64,000 bases of DNA, taken from assembly GCA_036524675.1 (NCBI GenBank), contig DATDBU010000027.1, positions 1-64,000 on the forward strand, read 5' to 3'. Position numbers and translations under genes: made by a program. Below, one piece after another: positions 7,559 to 16,603 of the stretch. The notes below the pieces were generated by a model. The model did not search any database. It worked only from the letters and a program-made list of their open reading frames with translations, and was not told the DNA's origin. This DNA is from DATDAW01 sp036524675. GTDB lineage: Bacteria; Verrucomicrobiota; Verrucomicrobiia; Chthoniobacterales; DASVRZ01. The number at the start of each line of letters is the position of its first letter. Position 1 is the first letter of the stretch.

Positions 7559-8746
7559 TTGAATCGGCGTTTTCCTAGAAGATACCTACTGCGAGGGCCG
7601 GCAATACTGGCTGTCCTTCTTCTGGCGACGCTCTCGGAAATTTCCGCTGCCTCTGGGGACGTGACTGGTTCCCCGGATCGTCCGCCGCAAAATGTGGAGA
7701 TCGTCACATCGATCGCACCGCCTAATCCCGATCCCTCAGGCATTGCGGTTTCCAAAGAGGGGCGCGTCTTTCTCGGTTTCCCGCGCCATGCAGACAATCA
7801 TCAGCAATTTTCGCTGGCTGAGCTCAAAGACGGCGCGCTAATTCCCTTCCCCAGCCGGGACTACGTTTATCCCTCCAAGAAGCCGTTTAACGAATGGTCG
7901 GTGTCTCCACATGGGATGACGATGGATGGCAATGATGTTCTCTGGGTGCTCGATGATGGCAAGCGTGCCGGGATCAAGGAAATCCCGGAAGGCGCTGCCA
8001 AAGTGGTAGGCATAAACATCAGCACCGGAAAGATCATCGCGTCCATCGTCATCGGGCGGGAGGCAATGGGCGATGACAGCCATTTGAACGATCTGCGTGT
8101 GGACCTGACCCATGGTGAAAAAGGCACGGTATACATCGCCAACTCCGGATTCGGAGCCCGCTATTCGCTCGTCGTGGTCGACATTGCTTCCGGCAAATCG
8201 CGCGAAGTTCTGTTGAATCTGCCTTGCACCTCGCCGGAGCCAGGATTCGTGGCGTTTCTGGAAGGGCAACCCAAGGTTTTTGATCCGAAAAGACCGACGT
8301 TCCCGATCGGTGGCGCGGATGGAATCGCTCTTGGCGCCGACAGCAAAAAAGTCTATTGGACAGCGATCAGCGGCCGGAAATTATTCAGCATTCCCACGGC
8401 CGTGTTGAGCGATTTCCAGAGGTCGGAAGCGGAGCTGGAAAAGGCAGTGGTTTTTGAGGGCGAACACCCTGCCTGCGATGGCTTGGCCGATAACTCAGAA
8501 GGCAACATTTACTTCGGCGCATTCGAGCAACTCTCGCTGGTAAAGCGGCTGCCTACGGGGCAATTCGAATTGCTTGCCCATGATACGCGCTTTGGCTGGC
8601 CCGATGGCCTCGCGTATCGCAACGGCTGGCTCTACGTAACCCTTGGCCAATGGAACCGTTTGCCCGGTTTCAACGATGGCAAAGAGCTCCGCCAACCACC
8701 TTTTCTTGTCGTGCGGATTCGAGTTGATCATCAGAGCCAATCCTAA
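7559..8746 (+). CDS. Secreted major-royal-jelly/yellow-family propeller protein
   Basis: A 395-residue protein when started at TTG 7559, which gives a proper signal peptide (NRRFPRRYLLRG, then hydrophobic AILAVLLLATLSEISAAS). The frame stays open further upstream, but that part is the palindromic repeat, so an earlier GTG at 7493 is less likely. Family signature: PSGIAVSKEGRVFLGFPRHA, then a LAEL...PFPS segment, FNEWSVSPHGMTMDGNDVLW, and SHLNDLRVDL. This is the MRJP/yellow six-bladed propeller, known in bacteria as a secreted protein of unclear activity and in insects as a ligand-binding or dopachrome-converting protein. It follows an SMP-30-like gene on the same strand. Confidence 0.8.
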   Translation: MNRRFPRRYLLRGPAILAVLLLATLSEISAASGDVTGSPDRPPQNVEIVTSIAPPNPDPSGIAVSKEGRVFLGFPRHADNHQQFSLAELKDGALIPFPSRDYVYPSKKPFNEWSVSPHGMTMDGNDVLWVLDDGKRAGIKEIPEGAAKVVGINISTGKIIASIVIGREAMGDDSHLNDLRVDLTHGEKGTVYIANSGFGARYSLVVVDIASGKSREVLLNLPCTSPEPGFVAFLEGQPKVFDPKRPTFPIGGADGIALGADSKKVYWTAISGRKLFSIPTAVLSDFQRSEAELEKAVVFEGEHPACDGLADNSEGNIYFGAFEQLSLVKRLPTGQFELLAHDTRFGWPDGLAYRNGWLYVTLGQWNRLPGFNDGKELRQPPFLVVRIRVDHQSQS

Positions 8747-8753
8747 CCTGCGC

Positions 8754-8773
8754 GACTTGCCGTGCAGCAAGTC
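8754..8773. terminator. Hairpin between convergent genes
   Basis: GACTTGC (8754-8760) pairs perfectly with GCAAGTC (8767-8773) around a 6-nt loop, 8 bp after the preceding stop and about 100 bp before the convergent minus-strand stop at 8875. No T-run follows, so a terminator role is likely only by position. Confidence 0.4.
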
Positions 8774-8874
8774 ATGAAACTACGGCAAAGAGCGCAAATT
8801 CGTCCTCGTCCTTCGTTCTCCTGCTCGTCCTCGACAGCACCATGCTGCGACGACACGGGACGAGTACCTTGATT

Positions 8875-11800
8875 TCAATGATCACCGTTTTCAGCCTCTC
8901 TCGTATCCGCCGCCAGAAAATATCGCTTGCGATCGTCGCTCGTAAGATGCCGCGGCACAACCTTCAGCGCATGGGTGATAGCCGCATTGCTAGTCGGAAA
9001 CACTGGGAAGATCCGCACCACACCGTCTTCGGAAACGGTCATCACACCTGAAGAGTCGGGGGCGAACGCGATCTGCTTGATTCTGTCTTTGCTGAGCACA
9101 GCGAGCTGTCGCCCGGAAGGCGTGTCCCAGAGGCGGACTGTGCCGTCCAGTTGTGAATAGGTCACAACACGGGCGCTGTCGGGGCTGAAGGCGGCGATGT
9201 TTATCGGGTTCTCATGCCCGCGCAACACCGCGATTTCCCGACCCGACGCCGCGTCCCAGAGTTGCGCGGCCGCGACGCCTGACGAGAAGGTGAGCACTCG
9301 CGATCCATCGGGCGAGAGCAATGCGCCCCTGACGCCGATCGGGTCACGCAGAACCATGAGCTCCCGCCCCGAATCGCTGTCCCAGAGGCGTGCCACTTCG
9401 TCGTAAGCCACCGTGAGGATACGGCGGCCGTCGGGACTGAACGCCGGATCCACCACTTCATCTTCGTGCCCGGGAAGCGCCATGAGCTCATGGCCGTCAC
9501 GCAGGTCCCACACGCGTGCCGTGCGGTTCTGAGAAGCGGTGAGAACGCGTTTTCCGTCGGGACTAAAGACAGCCTTTGTAATATAACCCCCGGGGCCGCG
9601 CAGGACCGCGAGTTGATTGCCCGAGATGGAGTCCCACAAATAGGCAGTCCCCACCCAGTTGCTCGTGAGTTCGTCGGGACCCAAAGCGATGGTCACGATC
9701 CGGGCCCCGTCAGGGCTGAAGGCCACCGAACTTAGTGCGCCGTCGTGACGCAGGATTGCCAGTTCGCGACCGTTGGCTGCGTCCCATACTCGCGCGGTGC
9801 GGTCGTCCGCGCGAGTGAGAACACGCGTCCCGTCGGCATTGAAAACAGCTTCACGCACCTTGGAATTGTGGCCAACCATGGATGCGAGTTCGGCGCCGTC
9901 GCTGAGGTTCCAGACCCGCGCGGTGGCGTCATCCGAGACTGTAAGGGCGCGCGAGCCGTCCGGGCTGAAGGCAGCGGACACTACCGCAGCCTGGTGTCCT
10001 CGCAGGACCACCAGTTCCTTGCCGGTCGAAGCGTCCCAAAGCCGGGCGACGTTTTCTCCTGCCGTGGTAAGAATATGCGCGCCGTCAGGACTGAACACCG
10101 CCCGGTGGATTGTCGAGCCGGCGGCTGTCTTCAGGACCATGACTTCAGCCCCGCCGAGCCCCTCCCACAGGCGTGCTGTGCCGTCCTGCGACGTCGTGAG
10201 GACGCGTGTTCCGTCTGAACTGAAGATTGCCTGCTGAACGGGAGCGGTATGCCCCCGCAGGACAACCAGTTCTTTGCCGTCGGCTGCACCCCAGATCCGC
10301 GCAGTGCCGTCCTGCGATGCTGTGAGGAACCGCTCCCCATCGATGCTGAAAACGACGGAGTCGACTGCGCCCGAGTGGCTGAAGACGACGTTCGAACCTG
10401 AGGCCGGCGCATCATGCGGAAGGATTGCGAGCTGTCGGGCCGCCGCTGTTTCCCACAAGTGCGCCCCGTCGCCTACGGTCACAAAACGCGTGCCGTCAGG
10501 GCTAAAGACGGGCTCAGTGCCAACGTTCGCTAACTCTCGGCCGGAGGCGGTGTCCCACAGCCAGGCGCCACCCTCCAACTGGTGGGCAGTCACCACCCGC
10601 TTGCCATCTGGACTGAAAAAGGCGCGCTGGATGTTACGCCCGAAAGAGCCGAGCGTTGCAACGACCTCTTCCGAAGCAACGTCCCAAACCCGGGCCGGAC
10701 CGGGAAGCGGAGCAGTGAGGAGGAACCTGCCGTCCGGGCTTAGAGCGGCGTTCATAAGAAATGGTCCTGCCTGAACAGAAGTGATTTCACGACCCGAAGG
10801 AATTTCCCAGACACGGACGGAACCGTCTATCGAAGAGATCAGAAGACGCGAACCATCCCGGCTGAACGTCCCTGGCAAGAGGCCGAAGCCGCCCCGCAAC
10901 AGAGTGCCAATTTCCCGATCTTCGACGATATCCCATAGGCGTGCCACGCCGTCGAACGAGACGGCGAGCATGATCCTCCCGTCGGGACTGAAGGCACCAA
11001 AGATGCCTTTCCCTAGAAATGCGATCTGCCGCCCCGAGGCGGTGTCCCACAGGCGTGTACCGGCGGCTTTCGAGTAAGTGAGAAGCCGCTCACCATTCGG
11101 ACTGAAGAAACCCTTTTCGATTGGCTCATCGGGATTTCCGAAGGTCGCAAGTTCGGCACCGTCTGACGCGCTCCACAATTGCGCGACGCCGGCATCGGAC
11201 ACAGTCAACAGGCGGCTCCCATCAGGACTGAAGTCGGCCTGACGAACGGGAGCATTCCTGCCGACGGATGCGATCCTTGAGCCATCGTAGCCATCCCATA
11301 GTTGGAGGCTGCCGTCCTTTGCCAAAGTGAACAAACGCTTTCCTTGGGCATCGAAGGCCGCCCGTTGGATTGGAGACGCGTGATGGAACACAGCAAGCTC
11401 GCGCCGTTCATAGATCGCCTGATGCAGAGCGATCTCCGCCTCGTCAACGTAAGGTCGCTCTGGTCGATCCAAATCATGGGGCAAGGCCTCCAGCGCCAGC
11501 AGAATTCCCGCCGTGGCGTTCCCGCTTGCCGTCTCCCGATGGGAAAGGCCGGCCAGGAACCGCGATTGATTACGGAGAGCGCGATCCCGTTCAGTCACCG
11601 CAATTCGACGATTTGCTTCGGCCCATAAACCCAGGCTGGATATAACCAACGCGAGCACCAGCAGGAACGCCGTCCCAAACGCGAGATACCGCACCCTTCG
11701 TTCTTGCTCACGTTGTCGGAGATCGTCGAAGCGACATCCGAGGATCGTCGCCAGCAGGCGGAGCTTCGCCATTTGTTTCCGAAAAGCGCGGCTGTCCATC

Positions 11801-12291
11801 TCGCTTTCACGCACGTCTGCGGCAAGAGGCTCGAGCTCCTCCAATTCCTCCCGCCCCCTTCCGCCTGCCTCGACCGCCGACCGCCGGATCTCTCGCAACG
11901 CCGGCGGGAAAGCTTCACCCGGCTCCCCATCGATCAGCAACGCAAGGATGCGATCATGCCGTCCCAGAGAGCGGAAGTGCTCAATCTCCGCGTTTACCCA
12001 TTTGGACTGCGGCGTTCGCGGAGAACAGACGACGATCAGATACTCCGAGGCTTCGAGCGCCTCCCGAATGCTTGTGCTGAGATCCGATGTAGCGGCCAGC
12101 TCCTCTTCATCCCGGAAAACCCGACCGATTCGACCGGACGCCCCAAGCCGACGCGCCAGCCGTTTTGGTACTCGGTAGCGCTCGAGGGAGGAGTGCAGCC
12201 ATATGGCCCATTTGCGGTCCGGCTCGCTATGCCGATAACTGACAAAAGCGGCGAAAACGGCTACCCTCCGATCATCAGCGATGTGGGCCAT
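8875..12291 (-). CDS. TIR domain - transmembrane - 19 WD40 repeats protein
   Basis: 1138 residues from ATG 12291 (an ATG 63 nt upstream only adds an unconvincing extension). Residues 12-125 form a TIR domain: FAAFVSYRHSE at the first strand, FRDEEEL, YLIVVCSP, and SKWVNAEIEHF, where Glu102 or Glu104 may be the NADase glutamate of bacterial TIR enzymes. A transmembrane helix follows at about 203-223, then a helical linker (AEANRRIAVTERDRALRNQ) common to membrane-anchored effector-WD40 proteins. I count 19 WD40-type repeats (FSPDGxRxLT...ARLWD) to the C-terminus. The TIR side would face the cytoplasm and the propellers the periplasm, or the reverse; sequence does not settle it. A role in stress or phage-triggered NAD depletion is inferred from the family. 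No partner gene is apparent. Confidence 0.85.
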   Translation of the reverse strand: MAHIADDRRVAVFAAFVSYRHSEPDRKWAIWLHSSLERYRVPKRLARRLGASGRIGRVFRDEEELAATSDLSTSIREALEASEYLIVVCSPRTPQSKWVNAEIEHFRSLGRHDRILALLIDGEPGEAFPPALREIRRSAVEAGGRGREELEELEPLAADVRESEMDSRAFRKQMAKLRLLATILGCRFDDLRQREQERRVRYLAFGTAFLLVLALVISSLGLWAEANRRIAVTERDRALRNQSRFLAGLSHRETASGNATAGILLALEALPHDLDRPERPYVDEAEIALHQAIYERRELAVFHHASPIQRAAFDAQGKRLFTLAKDGSLQLWDGYDGSRIASVGRNAPVRQADFSPDGSRLLTVSDAGVAQLWSASDGAELATFGNPDEPIEKGFFSPNGERLLTYSKAAGTRLWDTASGRQIAFLGKGIFGAFSPDGRIMLAVSFDGVARLWDIVEDREIGTLLRGGFGLLPGTFSRDGSRLLISSIDGSVRVWEIPSGREITSVQAGPFLMNAALSPDGRFLLTAPLPGPARVWDVASEEVVATLGSFGRNIQRAFFSPDGKRVVTAHQLEGGAWLWDTASGRELANVGTEPVFSPDGTRFVTVGDGAHLWETAAARQLAILPHDAPASGSNVVFSHSGAVDSVVFSIDGERFLTASQDGTARIWGAADGKELVVLRGHTAPVQQAIFSSDGTRVLTTSQDGTARLWEGLGGAEVMVLKTAAGSTIHRAVFSPDGAHILTTAGENVARLWDASTGKELVVLRGHQAAVVSAAFSPDGSRALTVSDDATARVWNLSDGAELASMVGHNSKVREAVFNADGTRVLTRADDRTARVWDAANGRELAILRHDGALSSVAFSPDGARIVTIALGPDELTSNWVGTAYLWDSISGNQLAVLRGPGGYITKAVFSPDGKRVLTASQNRTARVWDLRDGHELMALPGHEDEVVDPAFSPDGRRILTVAYDEVARLWDSDSGRELMVLRDPIGVRGALLSPDGSRVLTFSSGVAAAQLWDAASGREIAVLRGHENPINIAAFSPDSARVVTYSQLDGTVRLWDTPSGRQLAVLSKDRIKQIAFAPDSSGVMTVSEDGVVRIFPVFPTSNAAITHALKVVPRHLTSDDRKRYFLAADTREAENGDH

Positions 12292-12468
12292 GCGCGTCCG
12301 TGTATAGAATAGTCGCAGGTAACAAAGGCATGGCAACTCGCCGACAAAGTCCAAACCCCTGCCATTAGCGGTCGGCAGATCGTCCCGCCTTCCGGCTTGG
12401 CATCATAGCTCCCGGTTCCGCTAATTCCCAGCGTAATGTTCCCGCCTGCGGGGACGCTGAAACGCAGT

Positions 12469-13218
12469 TCAACGCACAAACCGCGCTCGCAGGGCATACC
12501 ACACAAACAGAACATTGTATTTGAAATAGCGTTTCCACAGACGCTGAGGCTCTTGCAGAAGGCGGTAGAGCCATGTTAGGCCTGCACGCTGCATCCAGGC
12601 GGGCGCATACGGTCGGCGCCCGGCGAGAAGTTCAAAACCGTCACCGATGCCAAAAAAGACGCCGCGCCCGAAACGATGCTGGTGATCCACGATCCAGCGT
12701 TCCTGCCGGCCCCCTCCAAGGGCGACCCAGATGAAATCCGGGCTCATTTCGTTGATCTTCGCGGCGTGCTCAGCGTGGTCATCGTCGGACCACTGGCGGA
12801 ACGGCGGAGAAAATGCACCGGCGATGCGGATGTCGGGTTGAAGCTTTTGCACAGCCGAAAGCAACTGATCGAGGCACTCCTGCGATGAACCGAAAAAGTA
12901 GTGCTTCCAGGGAGCGGGCGTCGCCTGGATGAGTTTTTCCATCAAGTATGGACCGTAAACACGATTTTTGAGCCCAGCCCGGTCGAGATTCATCAGCCAA
13001 ATGAGCGGCATCCCATCCGGAAGGATCAGATCGAAACTGCGCATGATTTTGCCGAATCCGGGATCGAGGTTGGACTCCGCGACGAGATGCGTGTTGCAAG
13101 CGGAAACAGCGGCGGGTTGGGACCGTCGGGCGAGATGCTTGATGGCGTCAATCGCGCCAGTGTAATCGACGACGGCTACTTGAAGGCCAAGAACATCGAC
13201 GGTCTTAAGAGACAGCAT
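12469..13218 (-). CDS. WecG/TagA/CpsF-family glycosyltransferase (GT26)
   Basis: 249 residues from ATG 13218, the start that aligns with the family (SLKTVDVLGLQVAVVDYTGA). Hallmarks are ACNTHLVAESNLDP, DLILPDGMPLIWLM, YFFGSSQECLD and FIWVALGGGRQERWI (GGGRQE), then GVFFGIGDGFELLAG with RRPYAPAWMQRAGLTWLYRL. The family transfers N-acetylmannosaminuronic acid or similar sugars to a lipid-linked acceptor at the inner face of the membrane. The start overlaps the end of the dihydropyrimidinase gene by 14 nt, so translational coupling is likely even though the two functions are unrelated. It is far from the main polysaccharide locus at 34 kb. Confidence 0.9.
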   Translation of the reverse strand: MLSLKTVDVLGLQVAVVDYTGAIDAIKHLARRSQPAAVSACNTHLVAESNLDPGFGKIMRSFDLILPDGMPLIWLMNLDRAGLKNRVYGPYLMEKLIQATPAPWKHYFFGSSQECLDQLLSAVQKLQPDIRIAGAFSPPFRQWSDDDHAEHAAKINEMSPDFIWVALGGGRQERWIVDHQHRFGRGVFFGIGDGFELLAGRRPYAPAWMQRAGLTWLYRLLQEPQRLWKRYFKYNVLFVWYALRARFVR

Positions 13219-14584
13219 CACGCTCCAGCAGTTTTCCGCGGCCTTTCGTGCCAGTAAACTTGCCGTCACGAGCAGCGATTTCGCCTCGGACTGTCACGAC
13301 AGATGGGCGGCCTTTGATTTCCCAACCTTCGAAGGCGTTGTAATCGACATTCTGCGTCTGAGAGGCGGCGGAGAGGAGGCCACGGTACTCCGGGTCGTAA
13401 ACGACGAGGTCCGCGTCGGCTCCGGGCTGTATGGTTCCTTTCTTCGGGAATAGACCGAAGATTTTCGCCGCCTGCGTGCTGGCGACATTGACGAAAGTCT
13501 GAAGATCGATTTTCCCGGCTGCGACGCCGTAGGTGTAGAGAAGGTTGATGCGATCCTCGATCGAGGGAATGCCGTTGGGGATTTTCGTGAAATCGTTCGC
13601 GCCCATGGGTTTCTGATCTTTGAAATCAAATGGCGCATGATCCGTTGCGACGGTCTGGATGAGGCCGGTCCGGAGGCCGTCCCACAGAATGGGCTGGTTC
13701 CATCGCTCGCGAAGGGGCGGCGACATGACGTATTTGGCCCCCTCGAATTGCGGTTTCTCGGCGTCCGTTTTGTCGAGAAGCAGGTATTGGATGAGCGTTT
13801 CGACGCGCACATTCACGCCGCGCAAACGGGCGGCGACGGCTTCCCTCAGTGCTTCCTCGCAGCTGAGATGAACGATGTACGTGTCGGCGCCGGTCAGTTC
13901 GGCGAACGTCATCAAATGATGAACGCCCTCGGCTTCGACGCGCGGTGGACGGCTGTGATAGTGCTGCTCCGGCCCTGTCAGACCAGACGCGAGCAGCTCT
14001 TTTTGCCTCTCGGCGATAAGGGTCTCGTTCTCGCAATGTGCGGCAACGATGACGCCAAGTTCGCGGGCCAATGTCAGCGTCCGGTACAGCTCGGCGTCGT
14101 CGATGCCGAAAGCGCCTTTGTATGCGAGAAAGATTTTGAAGGACGTAATGCCACGGCGGACGATTTCGCGGAGCTGGTCCTCGCTGCTACCGTCGAATTT
14201 GGTGACGCCCATGTGGTAGCTGTAATCGCAGGCGGATTTCCCCGTGCTCTGAGATTGCCACGTTTCGAAGCCGTCGAGAGGCTCCGTGTTCCGGGCGGGG
14301 CAACACATGTCGAAAATCGTCGTAGTACCACCCACGATAGCGGCCTGACTGCCCGTTTCGTACGTATCCTTCGAATACGTGCCCATGAACGGCAGGTAAA
14401 TGTGCGTATGCGGATCGATGAATCCGGGAAAAACGTATTTTCCCGTCGCGTCGACGACTTCGGCGTCCGACGGAGCTTCGATATTGCGATCAATGCGAGT
14501 AATGGTCTCGCCTTCGCACCAGATGTCGGCGGCATATTGAGCGCTCGCCGTGACAATTGTGCCATTCTTAATGAGCAGACTCAT
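13205..14584 (-). CDS. hydA: Dihydropyrimidinase (cyclic amidohydrolase)
   Basis: 459 residues, full length for D-hydantoinase/dihydropyrimidinase, which opens dihydrouracil and dihydrothymine rings in reductive pyrimidine breakdown. Binuclear metal ligands are visible: His59 and His61 (DPHTH), carboxylated Lys150 (SFKIFLAYKG), His183 (AAHCENE), His239 (YIVHLSCEEA) and Asp315 (ATDHAPF). The C-terminal beta-sandwich ends in the usual GRPSVVTVRGEI...GRGKLL. No dihydropyrimidine dehydrogenase or beta-ureidopropionase lies next to it, so hydantoin or another cyclic imide is possible as substrate. It is followed, with a 14-nt overlap, by a glycosyltransferase gene. Confidence 0.9.
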   Translation of the reverse strand: MSLLIKNGTIVTASAQYAADIWCEGETITRIDRNIEAPSDAEVVDATGKYVFPGFIDPHTHIYLPFMGTYSKDTYETGSQAAIVGGTTTIFDMCCPARNTEPLDGFETWQSQSTGKSACDYSYHMGVTKFDGSSEDQLREIVRRGITSFKIFLAYKGAFGIDDAELYRTLTLARELGVIVAAHCENETLIAERQKELLASGLTGPEQHYHSRPPRVEAEGVHHLMTFAELTGADTYIVHLSCEEALREAVAARLRGVNVRVETLIQYLLLDKTDAEKPQFEGAKYVMSPPLRERWNQPILWDGLRTGLIQTVATDHAPFDFKDQKPMGANDFTKIPNGIPSIEDRINLLYTYGVAAGKIDLQTFVNVASTQAAKIFGLFPKKGTIQPGADADLVVYDPEYRGLLSAASQTQNVDYNAFEGWEIKGRPSVVTVRGEIAARDGKFTGTKGRGKLLERDAVS

Positions 14585-14653
14585 GGTCGCGGCGAGCGTA
14601 TCAGCCGTTTTCCGGAAAAGTCGAGTCCGGAAAACAGCGCCGCCAAGTCCGGC

Positions 14654-15334
14654 TTACCAGCCAAGTTCTTCGATCACCGATTCCACTTCGGAGAAATCAT
14701 GGAAAAGGAAGTCCGGCTGATGCTCGAGGAGCTGTTCGTATGTGTAATTTCCGGTCGCGATGGCTACAGTTTTGGCCTCGATGGCACGGCCGCAAGCGAT
14801 GTCGCGCGGCGTATCGCCGATCACATAGATGGCTTCCGGGGGAAATTCGACTCCATGCTTCTCATGGGCACGGGCACGAGCAAAGGGGCCGAGTTCGTTG
14901 CGGTCATGGTGGTCGTCTGCGAACGCTCCAAATTCGAAATAATGCCAGAGACCGTAATGCGTTAGCTTGATTTCAGCTCCGCGAACGATGTTTCCGGTAA
15001 GCAGGGCAAGCACCGCGTTGGGGCGCGCCTTCAGTTTTTCGAGGAGCGCGACAATGCCCGGCAGGACATATCCGGCTTTGCGCGGCAGTTCGAGCGGAAG
15101 ATGATGCAGGTAACCGTCCAGGAAACGCGTAACGTTTTCAGGACTGACGGCCAGATTGTTGGCCGCCAGGATGCCACGGGCGATGCCTGAATCCGTGTTG
15201 CCCGCTACAACGACATTGCCAAGGCCATTTTCGAGGCCAAATGCATCGCGCATGCCGGAGAGAAGCGCGGTTTCTCCGGCCCCGCCAGAGGTGATGAGCG
15301 TGCCATCAATGTCGAAGAGAAGGAGCTTTTTCAT
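14654..15334 (-). CDS. HAD-family phosphatase, phosphoglycolate-phosphatase-like
   Basis: 226 residues from ATG 15334, which lies just before motif I (LLFDIDGTLITSGG). Motif II is ALLTGN, and motifs III/IV are KxxHYG followed by VIGDTPRDIACG. The cap region of about 80 residues between motifs I and II fits the Gph/PGPase-like group. Such enzymes dephosphorylate phosphoglycolate or other small phosphoesters in the cytoplasm; the exact substrate is unknown. The longer upstream open stretch mirrors the neighbouring toxin gene and is not used. It is probably co-transcribed with the RES toxin gene upstream, only 26 bp away. Confidence 0.85.
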   Translation of the reverse strand: MKKLLLFDIDGTLITSGGAGETALLSGMRDAFGLENGLGNVVVAGNTDSGIARGILAANNLAVSPENVTRFLDGYLHHLPLELPRKAGYVLPGIVALLEKLKARPNAVLALLTGNIVRGAEIKLTHYGLWHYFEFGAFADDHHDRNELGPFARARAHEKHGVEFPPEAIYVIGDTPRDIACGRAIEAKTVAIATGNYTYEQLLEHQPDFLFHDFSEVESVIEELGW

Positions 15335-15360
15335 AGTGAGTCGTATGCGGCATTCGGGAT

Positions 15361-16020
15361 TCAAAAAGTGGTGCGCAATGTCTTCAAGCCATGGGAGACG
15401 AGAAGAGCCGCCAATTCGGCGGACGCCGGCAATGGAATTCCATCGCCGCCATCGCCGGGAATGCTCCAGGCACTCGCCGCCGTGCGCTCCGAGAACAGAG
15501 CGAGACATTTTCGGCCTTTGCGTCGCGCTGATTCATAGAACAGGCCGTCCGGGGTCGCGGGATGTGCTCGAAACGCGGTCGCCCATTGCTGACAGATCGC
15601 ATACGGACCGGAAAATGTGCCGCCATGCGCTCCGATTGCGTTGAGCGTGTCAGGATCCGTAGTGTCGACGATCTGGAATGCCGCGGGAAGCTTTATTTGC
15701 CAAAGCGAACGTTCCATTACCTTGGCACTATCGAGCCGCCGCTCGTTCTCCGGGCGTGAGACGAGATCATCCCAAAACACTTCCCAAAAGCAGGTCTCCG
15801 GGCTGTCTCCCAAATACAATGTACCCGGCATAGTGGGTGCAGAAAAACGCCAGCCGTCGTCCTGCGTGTAGTAAATGGGGCTGAATATAGTTTTCCCAAT
15901 GCGGTACCAGTTTCTTGCGATGCCGGTAACGTCCCGCAAAGGAAGCGCCCGACTGGCGATGTCATCGTATTGTCGTTTAATCCGGGTTGGAGCGGCTCGC
16001 GGCCGCGCGTGCTTCGTCAA
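15361..16020 (-). CDS. RES-domain toxin (NAD+-targeting)
   Basis: 219 residues with the three residues that name the fold: Arg in NWYRIG (about 39), Glu in ETCFWEVFWDD (about 80) and Ser in LFYESARRKG. RES-domain toxins, such as MbcT-type and Res proteins, degrade NAD+ by phosphorolysis or ADP-ribosylation and arrest growth. It overlaps the end of the upstream gene by 44 nt, the usual close coupling of a toxin-antitoxin operon in which the antitoxin comes first. No membrane segment or secretion signal is present. Confidence 0.85.
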   Translation of the reverse strand: MTKHARPRAAPTRIKRQYDDIASRALPLRDVTGIARNWYRIGKTIFSPIYYTQDDGWRFSAPTMPGTLYLGDSPETCFWEVFWDDLVSRPENERRLDSAKVMERSLWQIKLPAAFQIVDTTDPDTLNAIGAHGGTFSGPYAICQQWATAFRAHPATPDGLFYESARRKGRKCLALFSERTAASAWSIPGDGGDGIPLPASAELAALLVSHGLKTLRTTF

Positions 16021-16531
16021 TCGCTTCGGGATCGGGACTCTTCAGACGTTCCAAATACGTAAAACTTTCGCCATTAACAACGCGGGGAACTGTTAGGAAA
16101 TCGAGCAGCCCCCAGCCGTTATGACCGTAGGCCGCGATAATCGGCGCCACCCATTCGTGAACCGTGCCGTGTGCGAACTGCCACCGGGGGAATCGCCAGC
16201 CGCGTCCGTGAATCTCGGGGTAGGCAATCAGCTCATTGCGCTCGACCATGTTGCAAATGGTCTGGGTCGTGCGTTTGAGCATTTCCGCGGCTTCGCCGGT
16301 TGAAAGCGAAAGCCCTGACCGGGTTTCAATTACCGGTTTAACGGTGTCTCCCTCGAGTGCAGCGAGTTCCCACTGCGCCCACGGATCGGGGTTTTCCTTC
16401 AAATACTCCCCGACGATGGCAATGAGATTACGCGCCGGCAAACGAGCTGTCCGAGCGGCCGCAAGAATGATCTCTTCCGCGAACTGAATCGCGGAAGGAG
16501 GCGCAACCGATGGCATTTGCATGTTTGGCAT
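15977..16531 (-). CDS. Antitoxin partner of RES toxin, HTH DNA-binding
   Basis: 184 residues. The middle (about 76-112) is an excisionase-like helix-turn-helix (LSTGEAAEMLKRTTQTICNM, then a wing GRGWRFPRWQF). The last part (GLLDFLTVPRVVNGESFTYL, then ERLKSPDPEAI) resembles the C-terminal toxin-binding region of Xre/ParS-MbcA antitoxins. The gene precedes and overlaps the RES toxin gene, so it probably neutralises the toxin and represses the operon. The HTH type differs from the Xre-like one of the classical Res-Xre pair. ATG 16531 is the only good start. Confidence 0.75.
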   Translation of the reverse strand: MPNMQMPSVAPPSAIQFAEEIILAAARTARLPARNLIAIVGEYLKENPDPWAQWELAALEGDTVKPVIETRSGLSLSTGEAAEMLKRTTQTICNMVERNELIAYPEIHGRGWRFPRWQFAHGTVHEWVAPIIAAYGHNGWGLLDFLTVPRVVNGESFTYLERLKSPDPEAIDEARAAASRSNPD

Positions 16532-16539
16532 TCTAGCTG

Positions 16540-16549
16540 TTTGGCCAAA
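16540..16549. promoter_or_regulatory. Palindrome upstream of the antitoxin, candidate operator
   Basis: TTTGGCCAAA is a perfect 10-bp palindrome ending 8 nt before the antitoxin start codon. Type II antitoxins usually bind such sites to control their own operon. No binding evidence exists. Confidence 0.35.
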
Positions 16550-16603
16550 ATCATCAATGGCCCAACATGCCGAAACCCACTCTATACCCCGCCAGATAAC
16601 TTC

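Noticed and set aside
12355..12468. Minus-strand frame reading a beta-rich piece between the TIR-WD40 and WecG-like genes
   Set aside because: Short, overlaps both neighbours, and no start or motif supports a gene.
13637..14965. 442-codon plus-strand open frame
   Set aside because: Antisense to the dihydropyrimidinase and HAD genes, whose motifs are complete; the translation has no recognisable motif.
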